From contig NW_020825313.1 of NCBI RefSeq assembly GCF_003286085.1, forward strand, positions 1,302,001 to 1,366,000: a stretch of 64,000 nt of DNA, given 5' to 3'. The stretch is from Drosophila persimilis. Taxonomy: Eukaryota > Arthropoda > Insecta > Diptera > Drosophilidae. The notes beneath the pieces are model-generated. The model saw only the letters and a program-made list of their open reading frames with translations, was not told the DNA's origin and ran no database searches. Both the position numbers and the translations under genes were made by a program. Positions within the stretch are counted from its first letter, which is position 1, and every line of letters begins with the position of its first letter. Positions 33,816-43,100 of this stretch are shown here, in pieces.

Positions 33816-34759
33816 TGTTATGATCCGCCTCTTTGCCACCCTGGCCTATCGTTCCCAGCTAGCTCACGGGGAAGTCAGGGGTGTTTCCGACCCGATAAGT
33901 CAGGGGACGGATTGAACAAAACAAAAACAAAAAAAAAACATACAAAAAAAACAAATCTAATTTATAGGACAGACTTGTCTTCGTTGGCACTTTCGTCAGC
34001 GGGGATAGTTGGTTTCGTTATCCCTAGCAGGGTCCCACCCTTCCATGAGCGCCACCTTCCATGAGCGCTCCCTTTTCATATTGCCGAATTGGCAGCCCCC
34101 TTTGATAGAAGTTGTTGCTTCCTGATGCTTGCGTTTACGTTTAATCGTGGTGTTTTTTTTATATGATCGTGATATATTGTTTAATTGTGGGTCGGACGGG
34201 TGTAGATGTGTGAAATGTGGTGATGTTATGTGATGTGTTGTGAATGAGGGTACATGCGTGGGTTGGGTGTGATGTGGGTGGATGAAGGTGTGTGACATTG
34301 ATTCGTGTGGGTTTATTTCTGCTTTGACGTCCGGATTCTTTCCCCGGGGGGGTTGGTGTGTGGACAGAAACGTGTCTCCAGTCGGTGCTCCGCGGACGGT
34401 TCCTTGGTGTCGGTGCTCCGCTGACGGTTCTCGCACCAGTTTTCCGGCCAGGCCAGTACCGGGGTGCTGCTGCCGCTGTCCGCCGCTTCTGCTGATGTTG
34501 ATGCCTGCCGCTGATGTCTTGGTGGGATCGTCGTCTCCACGATCACCAATTTTGTTTCCTTTTTTTTTTTCTTTTCAGGGCACGTGCGGCCTCCACTATT
34601 CTCCACCGGAAACTCTCTCTTTCTTTTCTTCCTCCTCGACCCGTTTCCTTTTCTCCCACGCAACTCTGCCACTGCTTCCCAGGATCCACTATAGATGCCG
34701 CTGTCTCTTTCTTCTCCAGCCCTGACACTTATCGGCTCTCTCCAAAACCGCCCATAACA
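33816..34759 (-). repeat. 3' LTR of element E, lacking a 203-bp block
   Basis: Matches the 5' LTR but reads from CTTTTCATATT straight to GCCGAATTGG (about 34082), skipping 203 bp present at 47936-48138. It shares with the 5' LTR a 16-bp tandem duplication (CTTCCATGAGCGCCAC twice) near 34040-34070. Confidence 0.9.
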
Positions 34760-34901
34760 CCACACTACCGTTTCCAGGATTACTCCGCCGAAACGGGAGT
34801 GCCAAACAGGCGGGCTTTTTCAATTAAGGGGCCCCAAACGTAGGCCATCGCCCACACCCTGAGATTGAGAGTCTCTGGCTCAATCGACTGAGATTCCCGG
34901 G

Positions 34902-37900
34902 CTACTGCTTCAGATCTTTTGCGCGAAACACCCCAATACGTGAGCCTTGCAACGTCTCCAGCTCATACAGACTGTTGCCCATACTTCGGATCACTCGGCA
35001 CTTGACATATTTTGGGCTGAGCTTTGCGTTGATGTTGTTTTTAAATTTGCTCAACACGAAATTCCGCTTATATACCTCCTGACCCGGTGAGTACCTAATT
35101 TCCCGAGCTTTTCGATTGTACCTGTTCTTCGCTCTGTTGTAGGCTTCATGGGAGTTTCGTCGGACCTCATCTCGGACTATTTCCATCTTGTCACTCCTCG
35201 CCAAGGGTGACATTTGTGCATCATTTAGGGCGCCCAGTCTGCGTGCCAATTTATAATCTCGGCCGCTGGTAAACATGTGCTGCCCAAACAACACAAAGTA
35301 TGGCGACGTCCCGATGCCCGTGTGTATAGCGCTCCTAGCCACACACTGGATCTCCGTCAGCTTCTCGTCCCAGCGCGTGTGATCCTCACTAGCGTATGTC
35401 CTTATCGCCGCCAGTATTGTCTGGTTCACTCGTTCGGCCGCGTTCGCCTGTGGTGCATAGTTCCCCGACTTCAGGTGCGTTATGCTTCTCCTGTCCAGGA
35501 ATTGCGAGAATTCAGCTGACACAAACTGCTTTCCATTATCGGTGTGTACTATTTCAGGCACGCCAAACTGCGCGAAGACCTCTGCGTGCAAGAATCGGAT
35601 CACGGCCGACGACGTCGCCTTAGGCAAAGCCTTCAACCAGACATATGTGGACATGTGATCGAGGACTATTAGTATGACTACATTGCCACTTCGAGTCCTC
35701 GGATATGGACCCAGGAAATCCAGGGACAGTTTTTGAATCGGCCTCTCGGTTCTGGTTTCGGCCCCCATGAGTGGACGGTGAACCTGTGTTGAATGTTTTG
35801 TTTCTTTGCAGGTGTCACAATCAGCCACATATGCCTTCACCTGCACGGTCATCCGGGGCCAATAATAGAACTGTCGCAGCCGTCCCAGTGTCCTCGCGAT
35901 TCCTCCATGCATTGCCGCATCGCTGTCGTGAGCCTGCTGGATCAGTGTGCTCGTCAGGGCTTCCGGGATCCATAGCTTCCACGAAAACTCCTCTAATTCC
36001 GGCCGGCCAAATTGTGTGCGCTTAAACAGCCGTCCTTCCTCCACCTTCAGGTCTGGGAACTCATCCTCATCGCTCTGGACCGACTCGATTTTCCTTCGGT
36101 ATTCTTCATCCTCGAAGGCTGTGGTGTCGAACTCCAGGAAGTCGATAGCGTCAACGTCAAAGGGACGTGACAGCATATCGGCGACGATATTTTCCTTTCC
36201 TTTGCGGTGCTCAATTTCAAAGTCATAAGCCTGGAGAGCCAACGACCACCTGGCTAGCCTCCCATCCAGTGCTTTGAAGCGCATGAGCCACTGCAAACTC
36301 GCGTGATCTGTTATCACCGTGAATGGCATCAGTTCCACGTATGCCCGGAATTTCTCAATGGCTCTTACCGCCGTCAGACACTCCTTCTCCGGTACGCTAT
36401 AATTGAGCTGTGCCCCTCTTAGCTTCGCCGAAAAGAATGCGATCGGGTGCTCTGCTCCTTCATCATCCCTCTGGAAGAGAACTGCTCCAATCCAATGGAT
36501 AAAGAAGTGCTTCTTAAAGTCTGGGTGATGTAGCACGGGGGCGCTGGTAAGTGCTTTTTTGAGCTCCTCGAACGATTTTCCTGCCTCCTCCGTCAGCTTA
36601 AATTGCCCTTTTCCTTTCAGACAGTCTGTCAGAGGAGCCGAGAGTGACGAGAAATTTCGAATAAACCGCCGATACCAGCCAGCTGTCCCCAAAAATCTCC
36701 GGATTTGTCTCACGTTCCTTGGCATTGGTATTTGTGTGATCGCCTGTACTTTCTCCGGATCTGTCCTCAGTGCGCCGTCGCCTACGATGTACCCTAAATA
36801 CTTTAAATATTTATAGCCGAATTTCGATTTTTTTCTTCCAATTGTCAGGTTTGCCTCCTTGGGACACTTGGCCACTTCCTCTAACAGGTGTATATGCTCT
36901 TTAAACGTCCGGGAAATAACTAGTAGATCGTCTAAGTATACAAAGACATGGCTTCGGAGTCGTTGTGGAATTACTCGATCCATCAACCGACACAGCCGTT
37001 GGGCTGCATTGCACAACCCGAAGGGCATCGATTTAAATTGATAGAGGGGTCTGTCTGGCACCGTGAATGCTGTGTACGTCCGACTTTCAGGCTCCAGTTC
37101 TATCTGCCAAAATGCGTGCTTTAAATCGATGCTGCTGATGTACACCGTATCCTCTACGCGGCTCAGAATTGACTCGATGCTCTGCAGCGGGTAAGCATCC
37201 TTCACGGTTAATTTGTTTAGTTTCCGCGCATACAGACACAATCGGTTCTTTCCCGGCTTCCGTACCAGCGTCACGCGGTTGCTCCACGGGCTCTCGCTGG
37301 TTTCGATGACTCCGAGGCGCAACATTTCGTCCACCTCAGCAAACAACAGCTCTTGCACCGCGGGAGATACCGGGTAGAATCGCTCCTTTACGGGTACGGC
37401 TCCCTCGATTAATTGAATTTCGTGCCTTTCGAGCGTCGTTCTTCCCAAACCATGCGTGTCGAATGCCCTGAAGTTGCTCTTCACCTGGTCCAAACGCGTC
37501 TGCTGCGTGTGTGTCAACTCGTGCGGTTCCGTTGGTCTACTCCTAGTCAGCACCTCAGCATCAATTTCGGCTAATTCCTTGTGTCGTTCTAGACCTACTA
37601 TATGCGGAGCCAGACCAAACTTCCGCCAGAAATCGACCCCTAGGTACAGCGGTTGCTTCAGCGAGGGACACAGGAACAACTCCATGGTCTGCTTCTGGCC
37701 TCCATACGTCATTACCGTCGACACATGTCCCAGTATTTTATGAGGAGTGCCGCCTGCTGTTTGTACTGAGAATTTCTTTATGTCTTGAAGTTTCAGCTCC
37801 AATTCTCCTATGAGTTCCAGGCCACCTTTACCCAGGAGGCTCACCGATGCCCCTGTATCCAGTAGTCCCATCAACGTCTTCGGGCCCAACTTTACTCGTG

Positions 37901-38294
37901 CGAATGGCCTGTCATCCTGACGAATTGCCGAGTGGACTGCTGCACACACCTGGAGTCGCCTCCTCTTGCGCCTCCGAAACCTGTCCCGAGCCCGCTGTGC
38001 TCTGACTGCTCTCGTTCGGATACTCTCCGCGACTTCGTCCGCCATTATCCGATTCCTAGCCTGCTCGTACTGACGCTGCCTTTCCTTTATCGGCTTGCGC
38101 TCGGACCATCTAGCTTCGGGTAATACAGCTTGATTAACCTTATATATGGTAGTGTAAATATTCTTATTGCTACTTCTTTCCTTAGGGGTATCTAATTTAA
38201 CGTTGGAGGATCTATCTACTGGCTGCTTCGCGGCGACGTGGAACTTGACTCCTCCAATTGCGTCGTGCTCCTTTTCGCGTTTCCCGGTCGACAT
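34902..38294 (-). CDS. pol: Element E pol: protease, RT, RNase H, integrase (open frame, RNase H core lost)
   Basis: 1130 residues without a stop. Protease LLDTGASVSLLG near 143. RT about 290-490, with FRSMPFGL-type block (FKSMPFGLCNAA) and catalytic YLDDLL near 453. RNase H about 575-700: the expected Asp-Ala-Ser segment before IGAVLFQ near 598 is replaced by FFIHW, an in-frame loss of the first catalytic Asp, while the later ITDHASLQWL is present. Integrase: HHCC domain ending CDTCKE near 830, then Asp in LDFLGPY (about 857), Asp in HTDNGKQF (about 918) and Glu in NAAERVN (about 951). It overlaps gag by 79 nt in the -1 frame, so it is presumably made by frameshifting, not from its own Met. 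Confidence 0.92.
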   Translation of the reverse strand: MSTGKREKEHDAIGGVKFHVAAKQPVDRSSNVKLDTPKERSSNKNIYTTIYKVNQAVLPEARWSERKPIKERQRQYEQARNRIMADEVAESIRTRAVRAQRARDRFRRRKRRRLQVCAAVHSAIRQDDRPFARVKLGPKTLMGLLDTGASVSLLGKGGLELIGELELKLQDIKKFSVQTAGGTPHKILGHVSTVMTYGGQKQTMELFLCPSLKQPLYLGVDFWRKFGLAPHIVGLERHKELAEIDAEVLTRSRPTEPHELTHTQQTRLDQVKSNFRAFDTHGLGRTTLERHEIQLIEGAVPVKERFYPVSPAVQELLFAEVDEMLRLGVIETSESPWSNRVTLVRKPGKNRLCLYARKLNKLTVKDAYPLQSIESILSRVEDTVYISSIDLKHAFWQIELEPESRTYTAFTVPDRPLYQFKSMPFGLCNAAQRLCRLMDRVIPQRLRSHVFVYLDDLLVISRTFKEHIHLLEEVAKCPKEANLTIGRKKSKFGYKYLKYLGYIVGDGALRTDPEKVQAITQIPMPRNVRQIRRFLGTAGWYRRFIRNFSSLSAPLTDCLKGKGQFKLTEEAGKSFEELKKALTSAPVLHHPDFKKHFFIHWIGAVLFQRDDEGAEHPIAFFSAKLRGAQLNYSVPEKECLTAVRAIEKFRAYVELMPFTVITDHASLQWLMRFKALDGRLARWSLALQAYDFEIEHRKGKENIVADMLSRPFDVDAIDFLEFDTTAFEDEEYRRKIESVQSDEDEFPDLKVEEGRLFKRTQFGRPELEEFSWKLWIPEALTSTLIQQAHDSDAAMHGGIARTLGRLRQFYYWPRMTVQVKAYVADCDTCKETKHSTQVHRPLMGAETRTERPIQKLSLDFLGPYPRTRSGNVVILIVLDHMSTYVWLKALPKATSSAVIRFLHAEVFAQFGVPEIVHTDNGKQFVSAEFSQFLDRRSITHLKSGNYAPQANAAERVNQTILAAIRTYASEDHTRWDEKLTEIQCVARSAIHTGIGTSPYFVLFGQHMFTSGRDYKLARRLGALNDAQMSPLARSDKMEIVRDEVRRNSHEAYNRAKNRYNRKAREIRYSPGQEVYKRNFVLSKFKNNINAKLSPKYVKCRVIRSMGNSLYELETLQGSRIGVFRAKDLKQ

Positions 38295-39577
38295 TTAGGG
38301 CATTTAGGGAGGATGACCCCGGCCAGCCCGCACTTGTAGCAGAACAGGTTACGCACGGCCGACTCACACTCAAAATAGGTGTGACCCGGCTGAGCGCAAT
38401 TCCAGCACCTCAGCTGGGCGCGATCGCCTCCGGGTTCCCTCGTCCTATGGACAGCATCCAATTCCTCGGTCTGTTCCTCCGGGTCGTGAGTGTTCGCATC
38501 CAATTCATGCACTTTGTGATCTTCCCTGCGCCTACTACCCCCAAGGTCTGGACCGCTTCTTGTCCATCGCGTCGCCAGCAGTTTCTCGGCGTCCGCACAC
38601 TCTTCTCGCAGCTTCTGTAGGTTTGGTATCTGCATTGGATAAATCACCCTCGAAATGGCATCCCGAATATTGATCTTTATGATCTTTATTAGATCATAAT
38701 CCGAGAACGGATTCAGCAACCTCGACCTCAACACCAACATCTCCTGGATGTACTGGTCTGCCGACTCCCCGTGGCGTTGTCGGCGTTCCCTGAGCTCTTG
38801 CTCTCGCTCGAACTCTGTCCGACGAACTTGAAATTGCTGCTGGAGACCATATCTCAAGTTCGGCCAGTCCGGCATTCCTACCGTCCGAACATACATCCAG
38901 TACCAATCCCTTGCGTGTCCACTGACCAATGTGTGAAAGGCTTTCAACACCTCCGCCCACGGTACCTGATACGACGTCTGTAGGTGCTCCACCCGGAATA
39001 TGAATTCCGCCACGGGCATCCCCTTCGGATCGCCGTCGAAGCTAAGTCCCCATCTTCGTATTTGCACTTGCTCCTGCCTAGCCTCTCCGGAACTCGGTCG
39101 ATTCTGGTTAGGGTTTGCTCCTGCGCCCATCCCGTTGAACAGCCACTCCTCCACGGGTCTCTGATCTGCTTGGGTCCTCTGATCGGCCTCCAATGTTCGG
39201 TTGTCCACGAACAGGTGCGTTGGATGTGCTTGCTGGTTCGCGGGTGCTTCCGGTTGACCTCCTCCCAGACTGGTTGCATTCGATCCCCGATTCCTTCCAT
39301 TCGCATCACTCGCCGCTCGCTCCGCTTTTAACGAACCCACCACAGCGTTGATCTCTCGCATGAACTCTAGCATGTCCGCTTGCATTGACGATCTCAGCGC
39401 TTCCATTTGCTGCCCGAGCGAAGCTCGGTAGGTCTCCTGTGCTTGGGCTAACGCTGCGTTCACGGCTGAGCTTAACTCGGACGGTAGCACCAGGTCCTTA
39501 CGGGTTCGCTGTTGACCTCCTACCGCTCCGGCCCCTGGGTCCTCCTGGTACAACCCCGCCTGTACGTTTTCCGCCAC
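38216..39577 (-). CDS. gag: Element E gag
   Basis: 453 residues. The N-terminal third is Gln/Ala-rich (VNAALAQAQETYRASL), with a coiled-coil look. The capsid-like middle contains RWGLSFDGDPKGMPVAEF and LVSGHARDWYWM, a pattern typical of gypsy gag in Osvaldo/Ulysses-type elements. The C-terminus has CWNCAQPGHTYFEC and CYKCGLAGVILPKC, two knuckles, the second without its usual His. It is complete, with a stop 79 nt into pol. Its leader is broken 220 bp upstream of the start by element C. Confidence 0.9.
   Translation of the reverse strand: MAENVQAGLYQEDPGAGAVGGQQRTRKDLVLPSELSSAVNAALAQAQETYRASLGQQMEALRSSMQADMLEFMREINAVVGSLKAERAASDANGRNRGSNATSLGGGQPEAPANQQAHPTHLFVDNRTLEADQRTQADQRPVEEWLFNGMGAGANPNQNRPSSGEARQEQVQIRRWGLSFDGDPKGMPVAEFIFRVEHLQTSYQVPWAEVLKAFHTLVSGHARDWYWMYVRTVGMPDWPNLRYGLQQQFQVRRTEFEREQELRERRQRHGESADQYIQEMLVLRSRLLNPFSDYDLIKIIKINIRDAISRVIYPMQIPNLQKLREECADAEKLLATRWTRSGPDLGGSRRREDHKVHELDANTHDPEEQTEELDAVHRTREPGGDRAQLRCWNCAQPGHTYFECESAVRNLFCYKCGLAGVILPKCPKCRPGNAKRSTTQLEESSSTSPRSSQ
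38279..38285 (-). promoter_or_regulatory. Candidate -1 ribosomal frameshift site of element E
   Basis: The minus strand reads G-GGA-AAC in the gag frame (Gly-Asn), a canonical X-XXY-YYZ slippery heptamer. Slipping back one base gives GGG-AAA, which is Gly-Lys in the pol frame. It lies inside the 79-nt gag/pol overlap, and pol is exactly the -1 frame. A weak hairpin (TGGA...TCCA flanked by GACG...CGTC) can form 15-45 nt downstream. Use of the site is inferred. Confidence 0.75.
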
Positions 39578-39797
39578 TTGCGACGGCCCTTCCGGCCTAC
39601 TGCCGGCTTTACCGTCCTGGGACCGATCGTCGGCATGTTGTACGGCTGGTACCTGCGCTGTGCCTCTGGGCTACGCCTTGTCTTTCCCGACCCTTTAAAA
39701 ATCTCCGGGTCACTCATCAACCAATTTTCGTAACGTACTCCTTTCCTTTGTCTAATCCCTATTTATTTAACTATCTTGGTGATAAATAAATTGGATT

Positions 39798-40114
39798 TGA
39801 AAAATTAGAAGAGTTTTTCTAATCAGTTACCGAAAACTTTGGGTGGCTGTAATTTAAATTATTTATTTGGCGGGGCGAAAAACTTGATACGCTCGATCTA
39901 TTTCAAGGTTGGCGAACAACTATATTTTCTTCACAATTCAAATCTCTTACTCTAGCTATCCTACGGTGGCAAAGCGGGGCGAATTCGCTAAGAGCGAGAG
40001 AGCGAGCTTTTATTGCGCTCCCGCTTTGCCCTAGCCTAACTTACACTAGACTTCATAATTCATAATTCCATCTATAACTAATAATTGTGGCCATGGATGG
40101 AAGGTCACGCAACA
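39798..40114 (-). repeat. 3' LTR of element C
   Basis: 317 bp, preceded by GGATT. Just inside lies the complement of a purine-rich stretch (CCGGCCCCGTT, 40115-40125), the likely polypurine tract. The polyprotein stops at 40143, 28 bp from the LTR. Confidence 0.95.
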
Positions 40115-40142
40115 CCGGCCCCGTTGAACGCCTGCATCGGCT

Positions 40143-43100
40143 TCAACACATTGGGAGCGGCGCTAATTTGTGTATGGGCCGCCGAAAAACCGCTCCAGTG
40201 CTAGTCCTTATTTCGACGACCCTGACCATGCCGTCCTCTCCTGCGTGCGTGGCTATGACCCTCCCTACGAGCCACTCCTGAGGCGGCAGATTGTCCTCGG
40301 CCACGATGACGAGGTCTCCTTCCTCGAGGTTCGGTTGCTGCTGGTGCCATTTGCCCCGAATTTGCAGCCCCAGGACATATTCGCGGGACCATCGCTGCCA
40401 AAACGCTTGCCTGACTGACGAGACAAGTCGCCATCGCCGCAAGCAACTGAGACTCTCCTGGTCCGGAGTCCGCAGTGCTGGGGGGGCGATGAGCGACCCG
40501 CCTGTCAGCAGGTGCCCGGGTGTTAGGGCCTCGCCGTCGCTTGGATCTTGGCTGATGGCTCCCAGCGGCCTCGAGTTCATTATGGCCTCGATGCCGACGA
40601 GGACTGTGGCGAGCTCTTCGGCGGTTAGGAGCGCGCTGCCTACCGCCCGTAGGAGTAGGCTCTTGGCAGTTTTTACACCTGCCTCCCATAGCCCTCCCAT
40701 GTGAGGAGCTCGCGGCGGTATGAACGCAAATTCGCATCCGTTTTTTGACGCAAAGTCGCGAATTGCGTCTCCCTGCTCCTTGAGCCTGATCCGCAGAGCG
40801 CTGAGATGGCGGCTCGCTCCGACGAAGTTCGTCCCGTTGTCGCAATGAACGACTTGGGGATATCCTCGGCGCCCGACGAACCTTTGAAAAGCCAACAAAA
40901 AACAATCAGTGGTTAGATCGGAAACTATTTCTAGGTGAACCGCCTTGGACGCAAAACAAACAAAAAGCGCAATGTATGACTTGTATGGGGGCCTTCCGCG
41001 AATTTTCAATGTCGTGTGCACTGGTCCACAAAAATCAACGCCGCAAATTGAAAATGGGCGGAGAGCACGGAGTCGATCTGCGGGTAAATTCCCCATGAGT
41101 TGCGTCAGCAATCGAGGCTTGCATTTAAAACAGCGCATACAGGATCGAACTGTCTGACGGCAGACCTCCTGAGCGTTCACTATCCACACGCTCTGTCGAA
41201 GGATGCTCACAAGTGCTCGTGGGCCGACATGAAAATTCGAATGGTGCAGATGACGAATATAGCTTCGCACGAATTGCGAGCGCTTAGTCAAAAGCAGAGG
41301 AAACTTGGCATCGTATGATATAGGAGCTTTAGCTAGTCGCCCCCCCACTCGCAACAACGAAAAGTTACACCAAGTCCCTGTGTCTTCATGGATGAATGGG
41401 TTCAACCGCTGAAGACTAGGACCAATTGTAGATCCTTTCCTAACCTTTTCGATTTCTCCTTGATACTCGTGATGCTGGACGATTTCGACAATTTTATAAA
41501 AGGCTTCATTGTATTCGGTCGGTGAGATAGTTTTTTCGAATTTTAGGCTTGGGTCTTTACATTTTCTTATAAAGCGGAACACATACACGAACACTCTAAG
41601 CAGTTTGAGATGTGACGAGAATCCCTCGATGACATCTAACAGCTCCGAACTTCGCACAGCCGCGGTCAGCCCGACCGCAGTCTTCCTCTTTTCCAGCTGA
41701 AGATCATCGGAGTGTTCGAAATGAGCGTTCTTGGGCCAGTTTTCTTCTTCCTCTTTCAGAAATGATGGTCCTTCGAACCAAATTGACTGAACGATTTCGT
41801 CGACGTCACAACCTCTTGAGACAATATCTGCTGGGTTCTGTTTCGTGGGTACATGCCGCCACGTAGCATCATCTGACCACTCTTGAATCTCAGCCACTCT
41901 ATTTGAAACGAAAGTCGACAGCGACGATGGATGAGACCGGATCCAATGGAGAGTTACCTCTGAATCCGACCAATAAACGACTCGTTCAATGGGCACGTTT
42001 AATAGGGGCTTGATTCTGTGACAGAGATCTGCGAGAAGGTGAGCGGCACATAACTCAAGCCTTGGGAGCGTTTTGGTCTTGAGCGGCGCTACTTTGGATT
42101 TCGAAGTCAACAATGATACTTTTAAACCTTCTGCAGTTCTGCTACGTATATAGACGCACGCTCCATACGCTCTCATGGAGGCGTCAGCAAAGGCATGTAT
42201 TTGAACCGGTGACATCGGATCGGAATACACAAACCGAGATATGGATATGTCTTCCAATTGAGATAGTGTATTTTTCAACTTATTCCACGCTGTTTCCAAA
42301 TGCAGCGGGATCGACTCATCCCAATCTAGTTTGTTAAGCCAAAGCTCCTGCAATAGGATCTTGCCTTTTATAACGATAGGACTTAATAAACCTAGGGGGT
42401 CAAACAACTTTGATGTCACCGATAGTATGTTCCGTTTTGTCGCTCGGAGACCCATAACTGAATTGTCAATTTTGAACTTAAAGGCATCGTCAGTAGGTAA
42501 CCATGAGATTCCTAACGCCTTTGTCGACTCTGAATCCGAGATTGTTATGGGTTTGGCTGTGCTCTCAGATGCGGTGATCTCGGGTGAGTTTGAAAACCAC
42601 TTAGTCAACTCAAACCCTGCGGTCTGAAGAACCTGAGACACTTCGGACTTAATTGCCCTTAGCTCCTCTACGCATGCAGCACCAGTCAACAAGTCATCGA
42701 CGTAAAAGTCGGACCCAATAACGTTAGCAGCTCTAGGGAATGAGAGCTTCGCAGACTCACTCAACCTTTTCAAACACCGGATAGCTAAGAATGGGGCTGG
42801 TCCAGTCCCATAGGTTACAGTGTTGAGCTTGTATAATCTCAAGGATTCAGAAGGGTCTCTTCTCCACACTATGAGCTGAAACTGCCGATCCGCTTCGTTC
42901 ACCATCACTTGGCGATACATCTTTTTAACATCAGCAGTCAGGGCAAACCTGTGCAGACGGAAACGGAGCAGTGTCGAGTATAATTCCTCTTGAATGGTAG
43001 GTCCCACCATCAGAATGTCATTTAAGGCCACCTGTGAGGACGTCTTGGACGAAGCATCGAACACGACTCGGAGCTTGGTAGACGTACTTTGGGGCCTCAG

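Noticed and set aside
34282..34765. Long overlapping frames on both strands in the E LTR (also at 48283-48785, 51715-52217, 56645-57147 and 61574-62076)
   Set aside because: They are low in complexity (Ser/Pro/Phe or Lys/Arg/Glu-rich), open on both strands at once, and repeated only because the LTR is repeated. No domain is visible, so they look like by-products of a pyrimidine-rich LTR.
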